From Gemmatimonadota bacterium (GTDB lineage Bacteria > Gemmatimonadota > Gemmatimonadetes > Palauibacterales > Palauibacteraceae): a DNA stretch of 5,511 nt. The notes beneath the pieces are model-generated. The model made no database searches. It worked only from the letters and a program-made list of their open reading frames with translations, and was not told the DNA's origin. This document shows, piece by piece, positions 1 to 5,511 of the stretch. A program made the position numbers and the translations under genes. Position 1 is the first letter of the stretch, and each line of letters opens with the position of its first letter. The stretch spans positions 1 to 5,511 of the forward strand of contig JAUVPT010000132.1 of NCBI GenBank assembly GCA_030598525.1, read 5' to 3'.

Positions 1-726
1 AATCTGGACGGATCGACGTACAGCCTGGTTCCGTCCTATACTCGGTATATCGACCTGTTCGGCCTCACCAGCCGCGCGACCGCGGCACTCCCGCTGGCCA
101 CCGGAAAGTGGGACGCCCTCGTCGGCGTGGACTCCGTCGAGACCGACGTCAGTCGAACCGGACTCGGGGACGGAGTCGTGGCGATGACGGTGTTCCTGCT
201 CGGAGCGCCGGCAATGACGTCGACCGAGTTTCGCGACTACCGGCGCAAGACCCTCGTGGGCTTCAACCTGCGGGTGAGCGTGCCGATCGGTCAGTACGAT
301 TCTGAGAAGCTCCTCAACCTCGGTTCGAATCGCTGGAAGATCACCCCGGCGCTGGGCGTGTCACACTGGATGGGGAATTTCACGATCGAAGGATACGCGG
401 GTGTGTGGCTGTTCACGAACAACACGGCGCTGCTTGGAGACAACGTTCAATCGCAGGACCCGCTGTTCGCATTTCAGCTCAACGCGGCATACAGCTTCAA
501 GCCCAGGCTGTGGCTGGCCGCCGGTGTACGGCAGACGGCGGGAGGCAAGACGACCGTGAACGGAATCGCGAAGGACGATCCCACGGAAAACACCCGTTTA
601 GGGCTGATTCTCGGCCTTCCGATAGCCCAGCGGCACACCGTCAAGCTGATCTGGACGACCCCCCTCAAAACCACGGCCGGGGGAGAATTCGATACAGTGG
701 CCCTGCAGTGGTTCTATGCGTGGTAA
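1..726 (+). CDS. Outer-membrane transporter, phenol-degradation MetA-like family (3' part)
   Basis: The frame is open from the first base, so the start codon lies left of the window; 241 codons are visible before TAA at 724-726. The protein matches my memory of the 'MetA-pathway of phenol degradation' outer-membrane family (Pfam PF13557, COG4313-like), whose full length is about 290-330 residues, so perhaps 50-90 residues are missing. Family-like landmarks are the segment around SRTGLGD (bases about 151-171), LLGAPAM (196-216), the core PIGQYDSEKLLNLGSNRW (283-336), then GVWLF (400-414) and QDP (454-462). It shows alternating polar and hydrophobic strands and ends in an aromatic residue (WFYAW), as expected for a barrel inserted by the BAM machinery. 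Family members are thought to be channels for hydrophobic or aromatic compounds; the substrate here is unknown. It precedes the ZIP-like gene by 33 bases, which suggests cotranscription. Confidence 0.85.
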   Translation, partial: NLDGSTYSLVPSYTRYIDLFGLTSRATAALPLATGKWDALVGVDSVETDVSRTGLGDGVVAMTVFLLGAPAMTSTEFRDYRRKTLVGFNLRVSVPIGQYDSEKLLNLGSNRWKITPALGVSHWMGNFTIEGYAGVWLFTNNTALLGDNVQSQDPLFAFQLNAAYSFKPRLWLAAGVRQTAGGKTTVNGIAKDDPTENTRLGLILGLPIAQRHTVKLIWTTPLKTTAGGEFDTVALQWFYAW

Positions 727-746
727 GCAATCCACGCGCCTGCACC

Positions 747-751
747 GGAGG
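747..751 (+). promoter_or_regulatory. Ribosome binding site GGAGG that favours GTG 760
   Basis: GGAGG at 747-751 lies 8 bases before GTG 760 but only 2 bases before the alternative GTG at 754. The spacing favours 760 as the true start of the membrane-protein gene. Confidence 0.65.
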
Positions 752-759
752 CAGTGCAC

Positions 760-1500
760 GTGACCTCGCTGTGGGCGATACTCGCTCTGGCGATCCTGCA
801 TCTGGCGGCAGGGACGACCGCGGCGCTCCGCCTGCCGTGGCAGGCGCGAGTGCTGTCGGCAGCGGCCGGGATCAGCGTCGCGTACATCTTCCTCGACTTG
901 CTCCCGAGTCTCGCCGATGGTCAGAGGCTCATTGACGAAAGCGGCATCCTTCCAGGCCTCGAGCGTCACGTGTTCATCCTGGCCCTGGTGGGGTTCACAG
1001 TGGCTTTCTGGGTGGAGACGGAAACGCGCCGGTCGCGTCGCAGGCAGCGCCAGGCGGGGTCAGTCGATGTCACCGGGGACGGCACGTTCTGGCTGAGCGT
1101 CCTGTCGTTCGTCGCTCTGAACGCCTCGATCGGCTACATCGTGGCGAACCCCGGGGACGAAACGGTCGAGCCGCTCTGGTTGTTCACTCTCGCCATGGGC
1201 CTGCACTTCGTGGTGAACGATCATGCCCTGACAGAGCATCACGGCGATCGGTATCGGAAGTGGGGACGCTGGCTGCTGGTGGCGGCTCTGCTCGGCGGAT
1301 GGATTGCGGGGATGGTACCCGCCTTGGAAGTCCCGTCCGGCGCGCTCGCTCTCTTGCTCGCTTACATTTCAGGTGGCGTGCTGCTGAACGTCCTGCGACA
1401 TGAGCTGCCCGACACCGACCGAACCGCGGATGTCGTGGCGTTCGCGGTGGGCGCCGGTGTTTACGGAGCCCTCGTACTCATGCTCGTACCCGCAGCCTGA
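760..1500 (+). CDS. ZIP-like eight-helix integral membrane protein
   Basis: This 246-residue protein starts at GTG 760, chosen because GGAGG sits 8 bases upstream; GTG 754 would add two residues. I see about eight hydrophobic helices, near residues 3-22, 32-50, 71-86, 110-128, 139-152, 171-188, 194-213 and 226-243. A charged cytoplasmic-type loop (TRRSRRRQRQ, 89-98) follows helix 3. The helix count, the FLDLLP motif at the end of helix 2 and the LRHELPD end of helix 7 recall ZIP metal transporters. A histidine-rich stretch in and after helix 5 (LHFVVNDHALTEHHGD, 148-163) could bind metal. The canonical ZIP signatures HNxxDG and HExPHExGD are absent, so metal transport is an inference. The protein may instead belong to a divergent, uncharacterised ZIP-related family. 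It lies between two outer-membrane protein genes on the same strand. Confidence 0.75.
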   Translation: MTSLWAILALAILHLAAGTTAALRLPWQARVLSAAAGISVAYIFLDLLPSLADGQRLIDESGILPGLERHVFILALVGFTVAFWVETETRRSRRRQRQAGSVDVTGDGTFWLSVLSFVALNASIGYIVANPGDETVEPLWLFTLAMGLHFVVNDHALTEHHGDRYRKWGRWLLVAALLGGWIAGMVPALEVPSGALALLLAYISGGVLLNVLRHELPDTDRTADVVAFAVGAGVYGALVLMLVPAA

Positions 1501-1507
1501 GGGACAT

Positions 1508-1642
1508 GTGGTCAAATCGAAGAAGGTCATCTATAACATCTTCCTCGAGCCGCAGTTCTCGATTCTGCACGAGGGCGCGGGACAGCCGAAGGTGCAGTTC
1601 TTCGTGGGAATCAATCTTCAGTTCCCGAAGGGCCAGGAGTAG
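1508..1642 (+). CDS. Short orphan ORF resembling the C-terminal strands of an outer-membrane barrel
   Basis: A 44-codon ORF runs from GTG 1508, 7 bases after the previous stop, to TAG 1640-1642. GAGGG at 1499-1503 could serve as its ribosome binding site, with a tight 4-base spacer. The peptide has no signal sequence. It contains the segments YNIFLEPQFSILHEG and VQFFVGINLQF, with alternating residues and an LQF near the end. This is what the last two strands of an outer-membrane barrel look like, and I recall similar endings in full-length barrel proteins of about 300 residues. It cannot form a barrel alone. It is either a remnant of a deleted porin gene or a genuine small protein. The same frame is open further upstream inside the preceding gene, but that part looks like a frame shadow. 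The stop lies 8 bases before the DUF481 start, so translating it could help couple the next gene. Confidence 0.5.
   Translation: MVKSKKVIYNIFLEPQFSILHEGAGQPKVQFFVGINLQFPKGQE
1635..1639 (+). promoter_or_regulatory. Ribosome binding site AGGAG of the DUF481-type gene
   Basis: AGGAG at 1635-1639 lies 11 bases before ATG 1651, inside the last codons of the short upstream ORF. The spacing is slightly long but it is the best ribosome site for this start. Confidence 0.5.
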
Positions 1643-1650
1643 CGACGTCG

Positions 1651-2790
1651 ATGTCGGCCCGGAACCAACCCGCCATTGCTCGAGCGAGTGCCCCACGGGG
1701 ACGCCGTAGTCGATGCCCGCTCGCACATCTCCTGGCGGCGGTTCTTCTTTTCGTGGCGCTGCCGGCGCCGGCCCTGGCCCAGAAGACCGATACGGTCACG
1801 GTCCGCAACGGCGACCGGATGGTGGGCGAGATGAAGGGGCTCAAGCGCGGCCAGCTCGAGTTCAAGACCGACGCGATGAGTACCGTGTACGTCAAATGGC
1901 CGAGGGTCCTGACTGTTACTACGGACAAGGTATTCGAGATCGAACTCGTCGACGGACGGGTGTACTTCGGAACCCTGACCGCGGGCACGCAGGACTCGGT
2001 GGTGATCGAGACCGCCAGCGACAGCGTTACCGTTTCCACGCAATCGGTGGTCGACCTGCAGCGTATCAAGGCCAGCTTCTGGGCTGCCCTGGACGGAAAC
2101 GTCGATCTCGGGATCAACTTCACCCAGCAGAACTCGAAGACCGACATGAACCTGAGCGGAGAAGTCCATTATGCCCACCAGGGTGCGCCGGACAACGCGG
2201 ACAAGGGCCTCAGGCTCAACAAGTTCAGCTCCGGCTTTGCCTTTACGAAGCTGGACTACAACGCCACTTTCAGCCGCCAGGACAGTACCGACGACATCAG
2301 TCGGTACACTGCGACGCTCACTCACCTGAGGCAGCTCCAGGAACGGTGGTTCTGGTTGGTAGCCGTGGGAGGAGAGAGTACCTCGCAGCTCAGCCTCGAT
2401 TTTCGTGCCACTTTTGCGGGAGGCGTGGGACGCTTCATCAAGCAGTCGAACAAACTGGATCTCGCGCTGTGGGTCGGGCCCTCCTACTCCCGCGAGCAGT
2501 TCACCGGGGAGCCGCCGGACAACTCGATTCCCCTCATCCTCGCCGCCGACTTCGAGTACTTCACGTGGGGCGCGCTCGACACCAATGTGTCGAGTCAACT
2601 CAGCGTGCTTCCGATTCTCGACCAGTGGGGAAGATGGCGTATCAACTTCGCGCTCAACGTGAAGCAGGAAGTGCTGAAGAATTTCTACGTCAACGTCGGT
2701 GTGAACGACGCCTTCGACAGCGATCCGACGGCCGCCGACGCCAACACGAACGACTTCAGCCTTACGACATCGTTCGGGTGGACGTTCTGA
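1651..2790 (+). CDS. DUF481-type (YdiY-like) outer-membrane protein with tandem N-terminal repeats
   Basis: This 379-residue protein has a long, basic n-region (residues 1-22, many Arg), a hydrophobic core (about 24-40) and a probable signal peptidase I site after ALA at 41-43, before Gln44. Residues 48-140 hold two similar beta-rich repeats, roughly 48-92 and 94-139. Each opens with a strand, then NGDRMVGE or DGRVYFGT, and ends near a short hydrophobic strand (LTVTT or VVDLQ); a small Lsm- or SH3-like barrel fold is possible. From about 148 to the end the alternating strands fit the DUF481 family (PF04338), called salt-induced outer-membrane proteins after YdiY. Supporting signs are the opening DGNVDLGINFT, the ERWFW and GGVGRFI segments, FYVNVGVNDAFDS, and an aromatic last residue (GWTF). 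The barrel probably sits in the outer membrane with the repeats in the periplasm. Its function is unknown. It is co-directional with its neighbours and 33 bases before the next gene. Confidence 0.85.
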   Translation: MSARNQPAIARASAPRGRRSRCPLAHLLAAVLLFVALPAPALAQKTDTVTVRNGDRMVGEMKGLKRGQLEFKTDAMSTVYVKWPRVLTVTTDKVFEIELVDGRVYFGTLTAGTQDSVVIETASDSVTVSTQSVVDLQRIKASFWAALDGNVDLGINFTQQNSKTDMNLSGEVHYAHQGAPDNADKGLRLNKFSSGFAFTKLDYNATFSRQDSTDDISRYTATLTHLRQLQERWFWLVAVGGESTSQLSLDFRATFAGGVGRFIKQSNKLDLALWVGPSYSREQFTGEPPDNSIPLILAADFEYFTWGALDTNVSSQLSVLPILDQWGRWRINFALNVKQEVLKNFYVNVGVNDAFDSDPTAADANTNDFSLTTSFGWTF

Positions 2791-2823
2791 AGCCCGACAC
2801 AGAGGGTCTCGAGAGAAAAAACG

Positions 2824-3999
2824 ATGGGTGAATCGACGGCGGAACGGAACGTATTCGGTGCGAGCGAGTGGATTTCACGGCTCCTGGCCCGAATCGGAAT
2901 CTCGGTGGACTCGAAACATGCCAGTCGACTCACGTTGCTCCTGCTCGTGGCGGTCGTTTCCTTGCCTCCGTTGCTCCTGTCCGCGTGGAGTGGCACGGCC
3001 TGGGGAACCGCCGTCGATATTCCGTTCCTGCATGACGCCAGTGCGCTTGCCCGTCTGTTCGTGGTCGTTCCGTTGCTGGTCATCGCATCCGGTGCAATCG
3101 GCATGCAGCTCGGTAATGCGATGCAGTATCTGGAGTCGTCGTCGCTCATCCCCGACAGTGAGATGCCGGAGTACGAGGACGCGAGGGCCGATCTCGGACG
3201 CCGGGCGAATTCGCTGTGGATCGAGCTGCTGCTTCTCGTCGTGGCGCTCTTGATACCGTGGATCGCGATGCGGTGGTTTCCTGTGCTCGACCCTCGTAGC
3301 GACCTGTCCACCTGGGCTTCAGGATCTTCGGGCGGCACCACACTGAGCGCAGCCGGCTGGTGGTTCGGGATGGTCAGCAGACCACTGGTGGGCTTCTTCC
3401 TCCTGCTATGGGCCTGGCGCTACATCGCGTGGGGCCTGTTCCTGCGACGAGTCGGTAAGCTGAAGCTGGCGATCCTGCCGGCTCACCCTGACGGGATTGG
3501 TGGACTCAACCCGGTCACGCGGGCGCACCTGTCATTCGTGCTGATTGGTTTCGCCCTGAATGCGGCGCTGTCGGGAGCGCTGGCCGACGAGCTTCTGTAC
3601 GCTGGCTTCACCATCGCTCAGACCGGTACCGAGATCGCGTTCTTCATGGTCATCTCGATCCTCGCTCTTACAGCTCCCCTGGTCGTATTCGTTCCCGGGA
3701 TGCTCCGGGCCAAGAACCAGGGCCTGGTCGATTACGGGTGGCTCGCTCACAATCTGACAGGAGCTTTCGACGCCCGGTGGTCGGCCGGCGGTACGGGGCT
3801 CCTGGATTCCGCGGACCCGTCCGCGATGGCTGACTTCGGCGCCGACTACGACCAGGTACGGAGCATGAATTCGTTTCCGATCGGTCTGCACCAGCTGATT
3901 TCCGTCGGGGTCATCCTGTTCATTCCGTTCGCCTTCCTGGTATTCACGCAGATCTCTCTGGTCGAGCTGGTCCGGACCATGGTGAAGAAGGCGTTCTAG
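2824..3999 (+). CDS. Conserved seven-helix integral membrane protein of unknown function
   Basis: This 391-residue protein starts at ATG 2824 after a weak purine-rich site (GAGAGA, 2811-2816). About seven membrane helices are visible near residues 35-54, 77-97, 131-150, 182-206, 234-255, 270-293 and 357-376. Two soluble motifs recall a widespread family of hypothetical membrane proteins that I recognise but cannot name: LPAHPDGIGGLNP (218-230), between helices 4 and 5, and LLDSADPSAMADFG (326-339), before the last helix. The C-terminus also fits that family (ISLVELVRTMVKKAF). I see no nucleotide-binding, heme or catalytic motif. Its stop codon TAG (3997-3999) is followed directly by the ATG of the reductive-dehalogenase-like gene, so the two are probably translated together and may act together, for example as a membrane partner. 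That role is inference from position only. Confidence 0.8.
   Translation: MGESTAERNVFGASEWISRLLARIGISVDSKHASRLTLLLLVAVVSLPPLLLSAWSGTAWGTAVDIPFLHDASALARLFVVVPLLVIASGAIGMQLGNAMQYLESSSLIPDSEMPEYEDARADLGRRANSLWIELLLLVVALLIPWIAMRWFPVLDPRSDLSTWASGSSGGTTLSAAGWWFGMVSRPLVGFFLLLWAWRYIAWGLFLRRVGKLKLAILPAHPDGIGGLNPVTRAHLSFVLIGFALNAALSGALADELLYAGFTIAQTGTEIAFFMVISILALTAPLVVFVPGMLRAKNQGLVDYGWLAHNLTGAFDARWSAGGTGLLDSADPSAMADFGADYDQVRSMNSFPIGLHQLISVGVILFIPFAFLVFTQISLVELVRTMVKKAF
3985..3991 (+). promoter_or_regulatory. Ribosome binding site AAGAAGG of the reductive-dehalogenase-like gene
   Basis: AAGAAGG at 3985-3991 lies 8 bases before ATG 4000, inside the last codons of the preceding gene. Together with the abutting TAG/ATG this supports the start and translational coupling. 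Confidence 0.55.
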
Positions 4000-5373
4000 A
4001 TGTCCCGGTCGGTCGTGCCGTTGATGGATGTGTTGCTGTATGGAACCGGCGCGGCCGTGTTCGTCTGGCTCGGCTTCTCAGCCTTCGTCTCCTGGCGGGA
4101 GGGGGAGCCACGTGCCGCCGGGCGACTGGCGCTCCTGGCCGTCCTTCTGCCCGTGCCCTACCTGGCCGTAGTCCTGCTCCCGGGCTCAGCCGGCACATCT
4201 ACGGGCGCGGTCATCCTGGCGCTGACGCTCGCGGCCGCTGCTCTGCTCCTGGTTCCCACGGGCTCGAAGCACCGGGCGGAGCGCGACACACCGACGAAGC
4301 GATTCGACGAGCGGGACGTGATGTTCTCACGCGCCCGCCTCGTGCCAGGCTCGGCTCTGTTCCGGGCGTACTACGAGGAAAAGCCCGAGAACTACGCCCT
4401 GGACGAGAAGTTTCGCACCGAGGCCGGACTGCTGCGGAAGGGCTCGACACTGTTCGAACCGCTGGCCTTCGCGGCCGCCGAGGCCAGCTTCGCGACGGTC
4501 GAGGACCTGCGGTCGCTGGTCGATGGAAAAGTGGCTTCCGAGCGAGAACCGATCGAAGCGGAAGCGATGACTCGGTTCATCAAGGGATGGGCCCTGAAGC
4601 TCGGGGCCGTCTCGGTGGGCATCACTGAACTCCGGGACTACCACAAGTACACTGTCGTCGGGCGCGGCGAGCAGTATGGACAGCCGGTCCAGCTTGATCA
4701 CGCGCACGCGATCGCGGTGACGGTCGAGATGGCGAAGGAGATGATTGACCGGGCGCCGCGCGGACCGACCGTGATGGAGTCCGCTCAGCAGTACCTGGCG
4801 TCGGGCGCGATCGCCGTCCAGATGGCCGTGTTCATCCGCAGCCTCGGATATCCGGCACGGGCTCACATCGACGGCAACTACAGGGTCATCTGTCCGCTGG
4901 TGGCCCGGGATGCCGGTCTCGGGGAGATCGGGCGGATGGGCCTGCTGATGACCCCGAACCTAGGCCCGCGGGTGCGGATCGCCGTCGTCACCACGGACCT
5001 GCCGCTGGTCCTGGACCAGCGGGTGCCGGAGCATTCGGTGATCGACTTCTGCTCGATCTGTCTGAAGTGCGCGGACGCCTGTCCCAGCAAGGCGATCCCC
5101 ACCGGAGCCCGGACCGAGATCGATGGAGCGGTGCGCTGGAGGATCGACGCCGAGGCCTGCTTCACCCACTGGTGCAAGATCGGCACGGACTGCGCCCGCT
5201 GCATCTCCGTGTGCCCCTACTCCCACCCCGACAACCCGATGCACGCGGCGGTGCGGTTCGCGATCAGGCGGTCAGCGATCTCGCGTCGGCTGGCGCTCGT
5301 GGCGGACGACTACATCTACGGACGCCTGCCGCCCCCGGTGGACACAGAAAGCTGGATGGAACCGGGGACGTAG
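4000..5373 (+). CDS. Membrane-anchored reductive-dehalogenase-like corrinoid/iron-sulfur protein
   Basis: This 457-residue protein begins with three hydrophobic helices (about 11-31, 43-61, 69-86) and a basic stretch (90-105), followed by a soluble domain. By eye, residues 200-405 align with tetrachloroethene dehalogenase PceA. Tyr265 matches its catalytic Tyr246, Asn293 its Asn272, and Arg326 (in GPRVRIA) its Arg305; AGLGEIGRMGLL (305-316) is the shared core. Cluster 1 is CxxCxxCxxxCP (Cys351, 354, 357, 361). Cluster 2 is Cys387, 398, 401 and 405, with the same 11-residue gap as PceA; Cys392 is extra. The family carries cobamide plus two [4Fe-4S] clusters and removes halogens reductively; the corrinoid itself cannot be read from sequence. 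There is no twin-arginine signal, unlike classical respiratory enzymes, and the N-terminal helices resemble a described group of putative RdhA proteins with fused membrane helices. Positive-inside charges place the catalytic domain in the cytoplasm. The related epoxyqueuosine reductase QueG is less likely. Substrate and dehalogenase activity are unproven. Confidence 0.85.
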   Translation: MSRSVVPLMDVLLYGTGAAVFVWLGFSAFVSWREGEPRAAGRLALLAVLLPVPYLAVVLLPGSAGTSTGAVILALTLAAAALLLVPTGSKHRAERDTPTKRFDERDVMFSRARLVPGSALFRAYYEEKPENYALDEKFRTEAGLLRKGSTLFEPLAFAAAEASFATVEDLRSLVDGKVASEREPIEAEAMTRFIKGWALKLGAVSVGITELRDYHKYTVVGRGEQYGQPVQLDHAHAIAVTVEMAKEMIDRAPRGPTVMESAQQYLASGAIAVQMAVFIRSLGYPARAHIDGNYRVICPLVARDAGLGEIGRMGLLMTPNLGPRVRIAVVTTDLPLVLDQRVPEHSVIDFCSICLKCADACPSKAIPTGARTEIDGAVRWRIDAEACFTHWCKIGTDCARCISVCPYSHPDNPMHAAVRFAIRRSAISRRLALVADDYIYGRLPPPVDTESWMEPGT

Positions 5374-5384
5374 GTCGCCGGTCG

Positions 5385-5511
5385 TCAGCTGCCCTGCGGG
5401 AAGCCATCCCGCATTTTGGCCACAGCGTCGTTGCTCTTCTGGGTGCGATCCTCCGGCGACGTATTCTGGCTGATGTCCGTGGTCGCGGTCCCGCTCCACA
5501 CCTGTTTCTTC
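5385..5511 (-). CDS. C-terminal end of a probable DUF4136-type lipoprotein (partial)
   Basis: On the - strand the last 41 codons of a gene are visible, read from 5510 down to a TGA at 5387-5385; its 5' part lies beyond the right edge. The peptide begins KKQVWSGTATTDIS, continues through a polar helix (NDAVAKMRDGFP) and ends PQGS. This closely fits the C-terminus of DUF4136 proteins (PF13590), in which a W-x-G-x-A strand is followed by a polar linker, an amphipathic helix of the type 'AVxKMxxxFP' and a stop. Such proteins are usually lipoproteins of about 180-200 residues with no known function. The gene converges on the reductive-dehalogenase-like gene, with only 11 bases between the two stop codons. 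The lipoprotein signal cannot be checked here. The competing - frame ending near 5272 has an unconvincing composition. Confidence 0.6.
   Translation of the reverse strand, partial: KKQVWSGTATTDISQNTSPEDRTQKSNDAVAKMRDGFPQGS
5395..5417 (+). terminator. Probable intrinsic terminator of the + strand operon
   Basis: TGCGGGA (5395-5401) and TCCCGCA (5407-5413) form a perfect 7-bp stem with a 5-base loop, followed by TTTT (5414-5417). It lies 22 bases after the stop of the + strand operon. The T-run is short. The - strand has no T-run after the hairpin, so it should act only on + transcripts. It sits within the coding sequence of the convergent gene. Confidence 0.5.

Noticed and set aside
1490..1515. 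Frameshift joining the ZIP-like gene to the short barrel-like ORF
   Set aside because: The ZIP-like protein ends naturally after its eighth helix, no slippery sequence is visible at the stop, and the joined product would make no structural sense.
1618..2598. Long - strand ORF of 326 codons
   Set aside because: It lies wholly opposite the DUF481-type gene, is rich in Arg, Gly, Val and His with no recognisable domain, and is a shadow typical of GC-rich coding DNA.
2807..2814. Palindrome TCTCGAGA before the seven-helix gene
   Set aside because: Eight bases is too short to call an operator, and there is no T-run or second copy to suggest a terminator or binding site.
4327..4866. - strand ORF of 179 codons
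   Set aside because: It is opposite the active-site region of the dehalogenase-like gene and shows no domain; it is a shadow frame.
4000..5373. Epoxyqueuosine reductase QueG as the identity of the last + gene
   Set aside because: QueG is soluble without N-terminal membrane helices and uses an Asp at the active site. Here the Tyr/Asn/Arg set and both cysteine spacings follow PceA.
5272..5499. - strand ORF of 75 codons across the end of the last + gene
   Set aside because: It overlaps the conserved-family gene and competes with the adjacent frame, which reads as a convincing DUF4136-like C-terminus; its own composition is not protein-like.

Overview
The window is GC-rich, gene-dense DNA from a Gram-negative bacterium. 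Two outer-membrane beta-barrel genes and a probable lipoprotein gene support an outer membrane. The phylum cannot be fixed from sequence alone. The style (high GC, DUF481-type and MetA-type outer-membrane proteins, GTG starts) would fit Gemmatimonadota or a proteobacterium, but this is a guess.

Layout: six open reading frames run in tandem on the + strand with gaps of 33 bases or fewer, so they probably form one transcription unit that begins left of the window. In order they are: the 3' part of a phenol-degradation MetA-type outer-membrane transporter (to 726); an eight-helix, ZIP-like membrane protein (760-1500); a 44-codon orphan that looks like the last strands of an outer-membrane barrel (1508-1642); a secreted DUF481-type outer-membrane protein (1651-2790); a seven-helix conserved membrane protein of unknown function (2824-3999); and a membrane-anchored reductive-dehalogenase-like corrinoid/iron-sulfur protein (4000-5373). 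The last two genes abut exactly (TAG then ATG). A 7-bp hairpin followed by TTTT at 5395-5417 probably ends the unit. It lies inside the 3' end of a convergent gene on the - strand, whose last 41 codons resemble the C-terminus of a DUF4136-type lipoprotein.

The most notable gene is the last. Its C-terminal half aligns by eye with PceA-type reductive dehalogenases, including the catalytic Tyr, the Asn and Arg of the active site, and the cysteine spacing of both [4Fe-4S] clusters. It has three N-terminal transmembrane helices and no Tat signal, and the window contains no separate rdhB anchor gene. Charge distribution suggests the catalytic domain faces the cytoplasm. A speculative reading of the whole cluster is an envelope-to-cytoplasm route: outer-membrane channels of the aromatic-uptake type admit a hydrophobic or halogenated compound, and the membrane-bound enzyme reduces it. 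Nothing in the window identifies the substrate.

I saw no RNA genes, CRISPR arrays, insertion sequences or convincing promoters. No stretch over 300 bases lacks a gene.
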